A stretch of DNA of 64,000 nucleotides from Nonomuraea dietziae (GTDB lineage Bacteria; Actinomycetota; Actinomycetes; Streptosporangiales; Streptosporangiaceae): the NCBI RefSeq assembly GCF_014195505.1, contig NZ_JACIBV010000002.1:496001-560000 (forward strand), given 5' to 3'. Below are positions 16,301-24,521 of the stretch, piece after piece. The notes below the pieces were generated by a model. It was not told where the DNA came from. It saw only the letters and a list, made by a program, of their open reading frames with translations, and made no database searches. The translations under genes and the position numbers were made by a program. Numbering within the stretch: position 1 is the stretch's first letter; every line of letters starts with the position of its first letter.

Positions 16301-17294
16301 TGTACTGCCCAGGGACGTTGGTCAACCTGGTGATGGGTGGTTTGCCGCCGGTAGCGGTGTGGGGCCGGTGGTGATTGTAGTGATGGAGCCAAGCCGGTAG
16401 GGCTTTGCGGCGTGCTCGTTCTGAGGTGTAGAAGCGCCCCAGGGCCCAGCCGTCTGCCAGGGTGCGGTGGAAGCGTTCGACTTTGCCGTTGGTCTGAGGG
16501 CGGTAGGGGCGGGTCTTCTTGGGCCGGATGCCGAGTTCGGCGCACGCATCACGCCAGGCGTGGGATTTGTAGGCCGATCCGTTGTCGCTGAGCACCCGCT
16601 GGATGGTGACACCGCGTTCGGCGAACCAGGCAACGGCGTTGCGCAGGACGTCGATCGCGGTGGCGGCTCTCTCATCGTCACGGATTTCGGCGTAGGCAAC
16701 GCGTGAGTGGTCATCGACGACGGTGTGCACGAAGGCGGTGCCGATGCGGGGCTCATAGCGGGTGTTGCGGGCGCCGGTGCGGCGAGCGGTGGCCTCTCGG
16801 TTGCGCTCGCCTTGGACTCTGCCGAGGTAGCGCCAGCCGCCGCCATCGGGGATGTTGCCGAGTTTCTTGACGTCGACGTGCAGCATCGCGCCGGGCCGGT
16901 CGTGCTCGTAGCGTCTGATCGCCTCGCCGGTGGCGCGGTCGATGTGTGAGAGCCGGTTGATCCGGCACCTGCTCAGGACGGCGTGCACGGTCGAGGCCGG
17001 CATGCCGAGCCGCCCGGCGATCTGGACCGGGCCCAGACGCTGCTTCCATCGCAGGTGCACGATCTTGCGCACTACCGGCTGCGGCGTCCTGGACGGGCTG
17101 CGGTGTGGCCTGGAGGACCGATCGGCCATCGCGGCCGCACCGTGCTGGGCGTAACGACCGGCCCACCGCTTGGCGGTCGGCCAGGACACGTCATAACGCT
17201 CCGCGGCTCTGGCGATCGGCCAGCCGTCATCGACGATCAAGCGCGCCAGCCGAAGACGTGCGCGAGGAGTCAAAGCGGCATTAGCGTGGGACAC
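16296..17294 (-). CDS. IS481-family DDE transposase
   Basis: A 332-residue transposase. The N-terminal helix-turn-helix (LIVDDGWPIARAAERYDVSW) is followed by an rve-type catalytic core with Asp in MLHVDVKKL, Asp in VDDHSRVAYAEI and VLSDNGSAY, and Glu in NGKVERFHRTL. It starts with GTG at 17294. The reading frame runs out through the left inverted repeat. The last residue (Ile) and the TAG stop are supplied by the duplicated target CCTAGA, outside the element itself. Confidence 0.95.
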   Translation of the reverse strand: MSHANAALTPRARLRLARLIVDDGWPIARAAERYDVSWPTAKRWAGRYAQHGAAAMADRSSRPHRSPSRTPQPVVRKIVHLRWKQRLGPVQIAGRLGMPASTVHAVLSRCRINRLSHIDRATGEAIRRYEHDRPGAMLHVDVKKLGNIPDGGGWRYLGRVQGERNREATARRTGARNTRYEPRIGTAFVHTVVDDHSRVAYAEIRDDERAATAIDVLRNAVAWFAERGVTIQRVLSDNGSAYKSHAWRDACAELGIRPKKTRPYRPQTNGKVERFHRTLADGWALGRFYTSERARRKALPAWLHHYNHHRPHTATGGKPPITRLTNVPGQYI

Positions 17295-17414
17295 GAAGGC
17301 CTCCTGTTGGCGGAGCGGTTCCTAGACAGCTCCACTCCACAACCGGAGGCCTTCGTCATCGCAGATTCAGACCATGTCGTCACACAATCTCAACCAACCT
17401 GCCTGGGCAGTACA
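16301..17414 (-). mobile_element. IS481-family insertion sequence, complete (1114 bp)
   Basis: The element is bounded by 22-bp terminal inverted repeats, TGTACTGCCCAGG then a GTTGGT block, matching at 20 of 22 positions (16301-16322 and 17393-17414). A 6-bp duplication CCTAGA flanks both sides. It holds one transposase gene on the minus strand. Ends, duplication and reading frame are all intact, so it is probably recent and potentially active. It landed between the TSUP gene and the stop codon of the pseudokinase gene without breaking either. Confidence 0.93.
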
Positions 17415-17420
17415 CCTAGA
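17415..17420. repeat. Right target-site duplication CCTAGA
   Basis: Second copy of the 6-bp duplication. It carries the TAG stop codon (17416-17418, minus strand) of the neighbouring pseudokinase-like gene. Confidence 0.85.
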
Positions 17421-18165
17421 TCGGGTTGCCCTCGTCGGTGTCCTCGCCGGGCGACTGTCCTGGCGTGCTCCTGCCCGTCTCCCCCGGCGACGGGGAGGGC
17501 TGGGGCTCCTGCGGCTCGGGTGAGGCGGGCACCGGCGGCGGGCTCGGCACGTACTGCGTGGGCGGCATCGGCCGCGGCATCGGGGCGCTGTCGTCCTCGC
17601 CGCCGAACAGCAGAAGGGCGATCACCGCGCCGAGCAGCACGAGCAGCGCCAGCACCGCGCCGGCGACGAGCACTCTGGTCCTCGTCTCGGTCAGCGGGGG
17701 CCTGGGCCGCGGCGGCGCCGGCAGCGCGGGTGCCCTGTCGGCCAGCCAGTACGGCACGAAGTCGGGCCCGTGCGCCTCGCCGATCAGCGTGCCGCCCACC
17801 ATGACGGGCTCGAGGAAGCGCTCGGCGCCCGGCCGTCCAGGCGTGTAGGGCACCGCCACCCACGGCGCGTCGCCCAGCTCCGCGGCCACGACGGGAGGCC
17901 CGTCGAGCGTGGTGGTCCTGCCTCTGGCCCGCGCCATCCAGCCCCTGACCCCCGAGGAGGAGCGGATGGCCGTGACGAACCGTTCGCGGGCCGAGGGGTC
18001 GAGCGCCGCGCCCCTGGTGAGCAGCGCGATGGACACCGCCCTGCCGTCGGGCCCCTGTCCGAGGTAGACAAGCCCCGCCGGCACCGTGGACAGGCGAGCC
18101 TGCACGGCGAACCCCCCGAGCCTTGGCGGGTCACCGTACTGGAGCGGAGCGGCCATGCGAGTCAT
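17416..18165 (-). CDS. Membrane-anchored protein with a kinase N-lobe-like domain but no catalytic lobe
   Basis: A 249-residue protein. Residues about 9-105 resemble the N-lobe of actinobacterial PknB-type Ser/Thr kinases. YGDPPRLGGFAVQARLSTVP takes the place of the Gly-rich loop, LVYLGQGPDGRAVSIALL the beta-3 strand, ARERFVTAI the C-helix region, and DAPWVAVPYTPG the hinge. The beta-3 Lys is lost (VSIALL), there is no Gly-rich signature, and the HRD/DFG catalytic lobe is absent. One transmembrane helix follows (VLVAGAVLALLVLLGAVIAL), then a Pro-rich tail. ATG at 18156 is an alternative start. It is divergent to moxR, and the IS element abuts its stop codon. Probably a binding or scaffold protein. 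Confidence 0.75.
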   Translation of the reverse strand: MTRMAAPLQYGDPPRLGGFAVQARLSTVPAGLVYLGQGPDGRAVSIALLTRGAALDPSARERFVTAIRSSSGVRGWMARARGRTTTLDGPPVVAAELGDAPWVAVPYTPGRPGAERFLEPVMVGGTLIGEAHGPDFVPYWLADRAPALPAPPRPRPPLTETRTRVLVAGAVLALLVLLGAVIALLLFGGEDDSAPMPRPMPPTQYVPSPPPVPASPEPQEPQPSPSPGETGRSTPGQSPGEDTDEGNPI

Positions 18166-18230
18166 CCAAGCAGGTATACCCGGCGCGGCGGGTCGTGCAC
18201 CCATAAGCCTTGTTTGGTGGAATAGCACAC

Positions 18231-19232
18231 ATGAGCGCTGCCGAAGAGCTGTCGACAGGTACGGACGCGGCCGTGCTGCGTCAGACCCTTGAGGAGGTCC
18301 GGCGCGTCATCGTCGGACAGGAGCACATGGTGGAGCGGCTGGTGGTCGCGCTCCTGGCGCGCGGCCACTGCCTGCTGGAGGGTGTGCCCGGCGTGGCGAA
18401 GACGCTGGCCGCCTCGACGCTCGCCACGGTGGTGGGCGGCACGTTCGCCCGCATCCAATTCACCCCCGACCTGGTGCCGAGCGACATCGTCGGCACCCGC
18501 GTCTACCATCCCTCCAGCGAGCAGTTCGACGTCGAGCTCGGCCCGGTCTTCGTCAACTTCCTGCTCGCCGACGAGATCAACCGCGCCCCCGCCAAGGTGC
18601 AGTCCGCCCTGCTGGAGGTCATGGCCGAGCGCCAGGTCACGCTGGCGGGCGTCACCCACCCGCTGCCCAAGCCCTTCATCGTGCTGGCCACCCAGAACCC
18701 GATCGAGTCCGAGGGCGTCTACCCGCTGCCCGAGGTGCAGCGCGACCGCTTCCTGTTCAGGGTCAGGGTGCCGCACCCGACCGCGCAGGAGGAGCTGGAG
18801 ATCCTGCACAGGATGAGCGTCACGCCTCCGGTGCCCGAGCCGATCCTCGACCCCGAGCGGCTGATGGCCCTGCAGCGGCAGGCCGAGCAGGTCTCGGTGC
18901 ACCAGCTGGTCGCCGACTACGTGGTGCGCCTGGTGATGTCCACCCGCTCCCCCGCCGAGTACGGCATGCCCGACCTGGCCGACACGATCGAGATCGGCGT
19001 GAGCCCCCGCGCCACGCTCGGCCTGGTCGCGGCGGGAAGGGCGCTCGCGGTGCTGCGCGGGCGCGACTACCTGCTGCCCGACGACGTGCGCGACGTGGCC
19101 GTCGACGTGATGGGGCACCGGCTGATGCTCACCTTCGACGCGCTGGCCGACGGCGTCGATCCCGAGAACGTGGTCAGGCAGGTCCTGCACTCCGTACCGC
19201 CGCCGCTCGTCGTCTGGAACCAGGGCCGATGA
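18231..19232 (+). CDS. moxR: MoxR-family AAA+ ATPase
   Basis: A 333-residue AAA+ chaperone-like ATPase. Walker A is EGVPGVAKTL, Walker B is FLLADEINRAP, sensor 1 lies in VLATQNPIESEG, and the lid domain is C-terminal. MoxR proteins act with VWA-domain partners to mature or activate enzyme complexes. ATG at 18231 is chosen; seven upstream codons are open but add nothing conserved. The next gene starts within its stop (ATGA). Together with the DUF58 and VWA genes it makes the standard MoxR operon; no obvious client enzyme gene is alongside. Confidence 0.93.
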   Translation: MSAAEELSTGTDAAVLRQTLEEVRRVIVGQEHMVERLVVALLARGHCLLEGVPGVAKTLAASTLATVVGGTFARIQFTPDLVPSDIVGTRVYHPSSEQFDVELGPVFVNFLLADEINRAPAKVQSALLEVMAERQVTLAGVTHPLPKPFIVLATQNPIESEGVYPLPEVQRDRFLFRVRVPHPTAQEELEILHRMSVTPPVPEPILDPERLMALQRQAEQVSVHQLVADYVVRLVMSTRSPAEYGMPDLADTIEIGVSPRATLGLVAAGRALAVLRGRDYLLPDDVRDVAVDVMGHRLMLTFDALADGVDPENVVRQVLHSVPPPLVVWNQGR

Positions 19233-20167
19233 CCAACCAGGCCGAGCAGGCGCTGCGCAGGCTCGAGCTGACGATCAGCCGCAGGCTCGACGGCCTGATG
19301 CACGGCCAGCACCAGGGCCTGCTGCCCGGCCCCGGCAGCGAGGCGGGCGACAGCAGGGTGTACGTGCCCGGCGAGGACGACGTGCGGCGGATGGACTGGG
19401 CGGTGACCGCGCGCACGACGGTCCCGCACGTGCGCGACCTGGTCTCCGACAGGGAGCTGGAGACCTGGGCGCTGGCCGATCTCTCGCCGAGCATGGACTT
19501 CGGCACCACCGACACCGACAAGCGCGACCTGGTGGTCTCGGCGATCGGCGCGATCGGCTTCCTGACCAGCAGGATGGGCGACCGCTTCGGCGCGCTGGTG
19601 CTGCACGACGACGCGCTGCACAGGATGCCAGCGAGGACGGGCAGGCCCGCGCTGTACGGCCTGCTGCACTCGCTGCTCGACGCCCCGAGGGGGCGGCCCG
19701 TGCAGGACGCCCCCGACCTGGCCGAGGGAATCGACGTGCTGGCCGCCATGCGCAGACGGCACGGGCTGCGGGTGGTGGTCTCCGACTTCCTCGAGGCGCG
19801 GCCGAGCCTCGACCCCGGCGCGGAGCGGGCGTGGGAGCGGCCGATCAGGCGCCTGGCGGCGCGCCACCAGGTGCTGGCCGTCGAGGTGATGGACCCCCGC
19901 GAACTGGAGCTTCCCGACGTCGGCACGGTGGCGTTCACCGACCCTGAGACTGGGCACGTAAGCGAGGTACACCTTTCGCCGCGGGTACGCGCCGCCTACG
20001 CAGAGGCGGCGGCCCTGCAGCGGGAGGGCACCCGGGCCGCACTGCGCAGGGCCGGGGTGGCCCACCTGGTGCTGCGCACCGACAGGGACTGGGTGTTCGA
20101 CATCGCGCAGTTCGCGCTACGCCAGCGGCGCATGGCGCACCTGGCACACCGGAGGGCTGGAACGTGA
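19229..20167 (+). CDS. DUF58-domain protein of MoxR operon
   Basis: A 312-residue VWA-like DUF58 protein. The conserved core is [20 protein letters not shown], then [15 protein letters not shown] and [12 protein letters not shown], the last being a MIDAS-like DxSxS variant. These proteins pair with MoxR ATPases and are thought to present substrates. No transmembrane segment is apparent. It is coupled to moxR by ATGA and followed 31 bases later by the VWA gene. Confidence 0.9.
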   Translation: MTNQAEQALRRLELTISRRLDGLMHGQHQGLLPGPGSEAGDSRVYVPGEDDVRRMDWAVTARTTVPHVRDLVSDRELETWALADLSPSMDFGTTDTDKRDLVVSAIGAIGFLTSRMGDRFGALVLHDDALHRMPARTGRPALYGLLHSLLDAPRGRPVQDAPDLAEGIDVLAAMRRRHGLRVVVSDFLEARPSLDPGAERAWERPIRRLAARHQVLAVEVMDPRELELPDVGTVAFTDPETGHVSEVHLSPRVRAAYAEAAALQREGTRAALRRAGVAHLVLRTDRDWVFDIAQFALRQRRMAHLAHRRAGT

Positions 20168-20198
20168 GCGAGGAAGCCGACCAGGGACAGGAGAGTCC

Positions 20199-21146
20199 GT
20201 GACGTTCTTGGCGCCGGGATATCTGTGGCTGTTCGCGCTCGTGGCGCTGGTGGTCGCGGCCTACGTGGTGGCGCAGTTCAGGCGGCGCCGCTACACCGTG
20301 CGCTTCACCAACCTGGCCCTGCTGAACATGGTCGCCCCCCACGGCCCCGGCTGGCGGCGCCACCTCGCGCCCCTGCTGTTCCTGGTGATGATGAGCCTGC
20401 TGGTCATCGGCGCGGCCAGGCCCGCCGACCAGGTGCGCGTCCCGCGCGACCGGGCCACCATCATGGTCGCGCTCGACGTGTCGCTGTCGATGGACGCCGA
20501 CGACGTGCCGCCCAGCAGGATCGCCGCGGCCAGGATCGCGGCGCAGACGTTCGTGCGCGGCCTGCCCGAACGCTTCAACGTCGGCCTCGTCTCCTTCGCC
20601 CGCTCCGCCAACGTGGTCATCTCCCCCACCACCGACAGGCAGGCGGTCGTCACCGCGCTCGGCAACCTCAACACCCGTCCCGGCACCGCCATAGGCGAGG
20701 CGGTCTTCAACTCCCTCGACTCCATCCGCTCCTTCGACCAGCGCGCGGTCACCGACCCGCCGCCCGCCGCCATCGTGCTGCTGTCCGACGGGGACAACAC
20801 CTCAGGGCGCTCGGTGAGCGAGGCCGTCGACGCCGCCAAGCAGGCGAGGGTGCCCGTCTCGACCATCGCGTACGGCACGCAGGAGGGCACCGTCATGATC
20901 GACGGGCGCCCGGTGACCGTGCCGGTGAACAAGGCGACCCTGCAGACGCTGTCGGAGGGCACCTCCGGCCGCGCCTACGCCGCCGAGTCGGGCAACGAGC
21001 TGCGCCAGGTCTATGAGCAGATCGGCACGTCGCTGGGGTTCAAGACCGTGAGCCAGGAGATCAGCCAGTACTTCATCATCGCGGCGATCGTCGCAGGGCT
21101 GCTCGTCGCGGCGGCGGCCATCCTGCTCGGCCACCGCATCCCCTAA
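20199..21146 (+). CDS. VWA-domain membrane protein (BatA-like)
   Basis: A 315-residue protein with two N-terminal transmembrane helices ([19 protein letters not shown] and [18 protein letters not shown]). A von Willebrand A domain follows, with MIDAS residues in [12 protein letters not shown], the Thr in GTAIGEAVF and the Asp in [10 protein letters not shown]. The C-terminal helix is [19 protein letters not shown]. The VWA domain would face outward or inward depending on topology; in BatA relatives it binds metal and protein partners. It starts with GTG at 20199 after AGGAGA and is third in the moxR operon. Confidence 0.92.
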   Translation: MTFLAPGYLWLFALVALVVAAYVVAQFRRRRYTVRFTNLALLNMVAPHGPGWRRHLAPLLFLVMMSLLVIGAARPADQVRVPRDRATIMVALDVSLSMDADDVPPSRIAAARIAAQTFVRGLPERFNVGLVSFARSANVVISPTTDRQAVVTALGNLNTRPGTAIGEAVFNSLDSIRSFDQRAVTDPPPAAIVLLSDGDNTSGRSVSEAVDAAKQARVPVSTIAYGTQEGTVMIDGRPVTVPVNKATLQTLSEGTSGRAYAAESGNELRQVYEQIGTSLGFKTVSQEISQYFIIAAIVAGLLVAAAAILLGHRIP

Positions 21147-21157
21147 GCTTTTCGCAC

Positions 21158-21748
21158 GTGGCCCACTATTTCGAGGAGCAGCCCCAGGCTGCGAGCAGAC
21201 CGTCGAGCGTCGACCTGGTCCTGCCCGACCTGCACCTGAGGCTCGAGACCGACAGGGGCGTCTTCTCCCCCGAAAGGATCGACCTCGGCACCCGTGTCCT
21301 GCTGGAGAGCGTGCCCACGCCTCCCCAGGAGGGCCACCTGCTCGACCTGGGCTGTGGCTACGGCCCCATCGCGCTGACCATGGCCTCGCGCGCCCCCTCG
21401 GCCACCGTGTGGGCCGTCGACGTCAACAGGCGCTCGCTCGAGCTGACCGAGCGCAACGCCAGGGCCGCCGCCCTCGACAGGGTCAGACCCGCGCACGTCG
21501 ACGAGGTTCCCGAGGACGTGCGGTTCGCCGCGATCTGGTCCAACCCGGCGATCCGCATCGGCAAGCAGGCCATGCACGAGATGCTGACCCGCTGGCTGAC
21601 CAGGCTGACCCCCGAAGGGGTGGCCTACCTCGTGGTGCAGAAGCACCTCGGCTCCGACTCCCTGCAGCGCTGGCTGTCCGACCAGGGCTGGCAGGCCACC
21701 CGCGAGGCCTCCCGCGCCGCGTACCGAATCCTGAAGGTGACCCGATGA
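21158..21748 (+). CDS. Class I SAM-dependent methyltransferase (RsmC-like)
   Basis: A 196-residue methyltransferase. The SAM-binding motif I is LLDLGCGYGPIALTMA. The motif IV-like segment is WSNPAIRIGK, where RsmC/RlmG-type rRNA guanine-N2 methyltransferases have NPPF/NPPI. Its size equals the catalytic half of RsmC, as in many Gram-positive homologues. The GTG start at 21158 is preceded by TAAGCT 8 bases upstream. It is coupled to the TrmH-type gene by ATGA, so two RNA-modifying enzymes share a transcript. Confidence 0.85.
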   Translation: MAHYFEEQPQAASRPSSVDLVLPDLHLRLETDRGVFSPERIDLGTRVLLESVPTPPQEGHLLDLGCGYGPIALTMASRAPSATVWAVDVNRRSLELTERNARAAALDRVRPAHVDEVPEDVRFAAIWSNPAIRIGKQAMHEMLTRWLTRLTPEGVAYLVVQKHLGSDSLQRWLSDQGWQATREASRAAYRILKVTR

Positions 21749-22284
21749 GAAAGCAACTGCGCCCGACCGACGTCAAGCGGCTCAACCGCACCTGGCGCAG
21801 GAGCACGGGCAACCGGCTCTCGATGATCGTGGAGTCGGTGACGGGTCCCTTCAACGTGGGCTCCATCTTCCGCAGCGCGGCCGCCTTCGGCGTCGACCAG
21901 ATCTGGCTGGCGGGCAACGCCACGCCGCCGACCAACCCCAAGGCGGCCAAGGTGGCGCTCGGCACCGACAGGCTCGTGGCGTGGAAGGAGGCCGTCCCCG
22001 TGCTCGACGCGGTGCGCGAGGCCAGGGACGACGGCTACACGGTGATCGCGATCGAGCTCACCGGCGAGGCCCAGCCCCTCCACCGCACCAACCTCGATCG
22101 CGACGTGTGCCTGGTGGTCGGCAGCGAGGACCACGGCTGCTCCCCCGCTCTGCTGGAGGCCGCCGACCTGGCCGCCTACATCCCGCAGGTCGGGCGGGTC
22201 GGCTCGTTCAACGTCGGTGTGGCGGCGGCCATCGCGCTGTCGGAGACGCGACGTCAGGAATGGAGTAAATTGCCCGAGTCGTAA
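21745..22284 (+). CDS. TrmH/SpoU-family RNA 2'-O-methyltransferase
   Basis: A 179-residue SPOUT-class enzyme. Motif 1 is SVTGPFNVGSIFRSAAAFGV, motif 2 is VVGSEDHGCSPALLEAAD, and motif 3 is VGSFNVGVAAAIALSE; together they form the knotted SAM site. The N-terminal RNA-binding extension is short, resembling TrmH (tRNA Gm18) rather than RlmB. The frame is open far upstream, but ATG at 21745 overlapping the previous stop gives the right N-terminus. Exact target is unknown. Confidence 0.88.
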   Translation: MRKQLRPTDVKRLNRTWRRSTGNRLSMIVESVTGPFNVGSIFRSAAAFGVDQIWLAGNATPPTNPKAAKVALGTDRLVAWKEAVPVLDAVREARDDGYTVIAIELTGEAQPLHRTNLDRDVCLVVGSEDHGCSPALLEAADLAAYIPQVGRVGSFNVGVAAAIALSETRRQEWSKLPES

Positions 22285-22295
22285 CCACGCCGACA

Positions 22296-22324
22296 TGACG
22301 CGCCGAGCTCACAAGCGGCATACT
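22296..22324 (+). promoter_or_regulatory. Candidate leaderless promoter for the GDPD gene
   Basis: TGACGC (22296-22301), a 17-bp spacer and CATACT (22319-22324) are followed 6 bases later by the GTG at 22331. The same 6-base gap precedes the murG paralogue. Inferred from pattern and spacing. Confidence 0.4.
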
Positions 22325-22330
22325 CGCCGT

Positions 22331-23131
22331 GTGCTCAGCCGTCGTTTCGCCTTCCTCGACCATCCTGGCCCGCTGGCCTTCGCTCACCGCGGTGGAGCCC
22401 TGGAGGGGCACGAGAACACCGCCGCGGCCTTCGAGCGGGCGGTGCGGTTGGGCTACGAGTACCTCGAGACCGACGCGCACGCGACCTCCGACGGCGTGCT
22501 GCTGGCCTTCCACGACCACACGCTCGACAGGGTCACCGACCGCAGGGGCAGGATCGCCGAGCTGCCCTACAGCGCCGTCAGGCAGGCCCGCATCGGCGGC
22601 GCCGACGAGATCCCGCTGATGGAGGACCTCCTCGGCTCCTTCCCCTCGGCGAAGTTCAACATCGACGTCAAGGAGGCGGGCGCGATCAGGCCGCTGGCCG
22701 AGATGGTCAGGCGCACCAACGCCTACGACCGGATCTGCCTGACCTCCTTCTCCGACGAGCGCCTGACCAGGGCGCGCGCGGCCATGGGCCGGGAGGTCTG
22801 CTCGGCGCTCGGCCCTCGCGGCGTCGCCTCCCTGCGCGCGGCCGCCGCCACCTCGGGCTACGGCCGCGTGCTGACCAGGCTGGTGCGCTCGGGCGTGCCC
22901 TGCGCGCAGGTGCCGGTCGGCTTTCGCGGGCTGCGGGTCACCACCCGCGCCCTGGTGCGTACGGCGCACGCCCTCGGCATGCAGGTCCACGTGTGGACCA
23001 TCAACGACACCCTGCGCATGGACTACCTGCTCGACCTCGGGGTCGACGGCATCATGACCGACAACATCTCCGGCCTGCGCGACGTCCTCGACCGGCGCGG
23101 CCTCTGGCATCCCGGCCAGCTCGCAGCCTAG
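22331..23131 (+). CDS. Glycerophosphodiester phosphodiesterase
   Basis: A 266-residue TIM-barrel GDPD that hydrolyses glycerophosphodiesters to an alcohol and glycerol-3-phosphate. Catalytic and metal residues are visible in LAFAHRGGALEGHENT, LETDAHATSDG and FHDHTLDRVT. The metal Glu/Asp region is FNIDVKE and the C-terminal signature is VHVWTINDTLRMDYLLDLG. No signal peptide is seen, so it is cytoplasmic. The frame extends further upstream; ATG at 22295 would add 12 basic residues, but GTG at 22331 sits behind a leaderless -10 box. Confidence 0.9.
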   Translation: MLSRRFAFLDHPGPLAFAHRGGALEGHENTAAAFERAVRLGYEYLETDAHATSDGVLLAFHDHTLDRVTDRRGRIAELPYSAVRQARIGGADEIPLMEDLLGSFPSAKFNIDVKEAGAIRPLAEMVRRTNAYDRICLTSFSDERLTRARAAMGREVCSALGPRGVASLRAAAATSGYGRVLTRLVRSGVPCAQVPVGFRGLRVTTRALVRTAHALGMQVHVWTINDTLRMDYLLDLGVDGIMTDNISGLRDVLDRRGLWHPGQLAA

Positions 23132-23141
23132 GAGCCCTCCC

Positions 23142-24506
23142 TTGGCAGTTCCCACCCCCCCTGCCGTCTTCGACGACTCCCCCACCGAGCGCCGCCGTGA
23201 GCAGCGCGGCTGGTACTGGTACGACTGGGCCAACTCGGCCTTCCCGACCACGGTGCTCACGGTCTTCCTGGGGCCCTACCTCACCGACGTCGCCGAGGCG
23301 GCGGCGGCCGGCGCTCCCTACGTGGACGTGCTCGGCTTCGACGTGCGGCCGAGCGCCTACTACTCCTTCGTGGTCGGCGTGGCGGCGGTGCTGCAGATCG
23401 TGCTGATGCCGATCGCGGGAGCGCTGGCCGACCACACGGGGCGCAAGAAGGAGCTCATGGGCTTCTTCGCCATGCTCGGCGCGGCGGCGACGGTGTGCTT
23501 CTGGTTCGCGGGCGACGGGCGCTACCTGCTGGGCGGCGCGCTGTTCCTGGTCGCCAACATCGGGTTCGCGTGCGCGTTCGTCATCTACAACTCCTTCCTG
23601 CCCGAGATCGCCTCCCCCTCCGAGCGCGACAGGGTCTCCGGCATGGGGTGGGGGTTCGGCTACCTCGGCGGCGGGTTGCTGCTGGCCGTCCACCTGGTGC
23701 TGTTCCTGCGGGCCGAGTCGTTCGGCATCGACTCGGGCACCGCCGCGCGCATCGCGCTCAGCTCGGCGGGGCTGTGGTGGGGCGGGTTCACGATCATCCC
23801 GCTGCTGCGGCTGCGCAACAGGCGCGGCCTGGCCGCCCGCGGCGAGAGCGCGGGCCAGGCGGTGGCGGGCAGCTTCAGGCAGCTCGGCAGGACCGCCATG
23901 GAGCTGCGCCGCTACCCGCTCACGCTGGCCTTCCTGGTGGCCTACCTGCTCTACAACGACGGCGTGCAGACCGTGATCTCCTTCTCGGCCACCTTCGCCG
24001 ACAAGGAGCTTGAGCTCTCCCAGACCGTGCAGATCGGCGCGATCCTCATGGTGCAGTTCGTCGCCTTCGGCGGCGCGCTGCTGCTGAGCAGGATGGCCAG
24101 GACCTTCGGCGCCAAGCGGGTGGTGCTGGCGGCGCTGGTGGCGTGGACGGGCGTCGTGTGCGTGGCCTACTTCCTGCCCAAGGGGTCGGCGACGGCCTTC
24201 TTCGCCCTGGGGTTCGCGATCGCGATCGTCATGGGCGGCACCCAGGCGCTGTCGCGTTCGCTGTTCTCGCACGTGATCCCGCGCGGCAAGGAGGCCGAGT
24301 ACTACAGCCTCTACGAGATCAGCGACAAGGGCTCGACGTTCCTGGGCTCCTTCACGCTCGGCATGGCGCTGCAGCTGACCGACAGCTACCGGCTGGGCAT
24401 CATCTCGCTGATCGTCTTCTTCGTGCTCGGAGGGGCGCTGCTGGCGGCCGTCAATCTGCCCAAGGCGATCCGCGCGGCAGGCAACGAGGTGCCCGAACGC
24501 CTGTGA
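23142..24506 (+). CDS. UMF1-family MFS transporter (Atg22-like)
   Basis: A 454-residue permease with about twelve hydrophobic helices. The N-terminus RGWYWYDWANSAFPTTVLTV is the hallmark of UMF1/Atg22-like proteins. ADHTGRKKELMGFF is the MFS loop 2-3 motif. Another family-typical segment is GTQALSRSLFSHVIPRGKEA. Substrates of bacterial members are not established; yeast Atg22 exports amino acids from the vacuole. It starts at TTG 23142 behind GGAG, 10 bases after GDPD, so the two probably share a transcript. Confidence 0.88.
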   Translation: MAVPTPPAVFDDSPTERRREQRGWYWYDWANSAFPTTVLTVFLGPYLTDVAEAAAAGAPYVDVLGFDVRPSAYYSFVVGVAAVLQIVLMPIAGALADHTGRKKELMGFFAMLGAAATVCFWFAGDGRYLLGGALFLVANIGFACAFVIYNSFLPEIASPSERDRVSGMGWGFGYLGGGLLLAVHLVLFLRAESFGIDSGTAARIALSSAGLWWGGFTIIPLLRLRNRRGLAARGESAGQAVAGSFRQLGRTAMELRRYPLTLAFLVAYLLYNDGVQTVISFSATFADKELELSQTVQIGAILMVQFVAFGGALLLSRMARTFGAKRVVLAALVAWTGVVCVAYFLPKGSATAFFALGFAIAIVMGGTQALSRSLFSHVIPRGKEAEYYSLYEISDKGSTFLGSFTLGMALQLTDSYRLGIISLIVFFVLGGALLAAVNLPKAIRAAGNEVPERL

Positions 24507-24521
24507 TGGCATGCTGAGAGG

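Noticed and set aside
22256-22285. GGAAT followed by GTA considered as a second sigma-R promoter upstream of the GDPD gene
   Set aside because: The spacer is 19 bp and the -10 is GTA rather than GTT; the leaderless -10 box nearer the start is a better fit.
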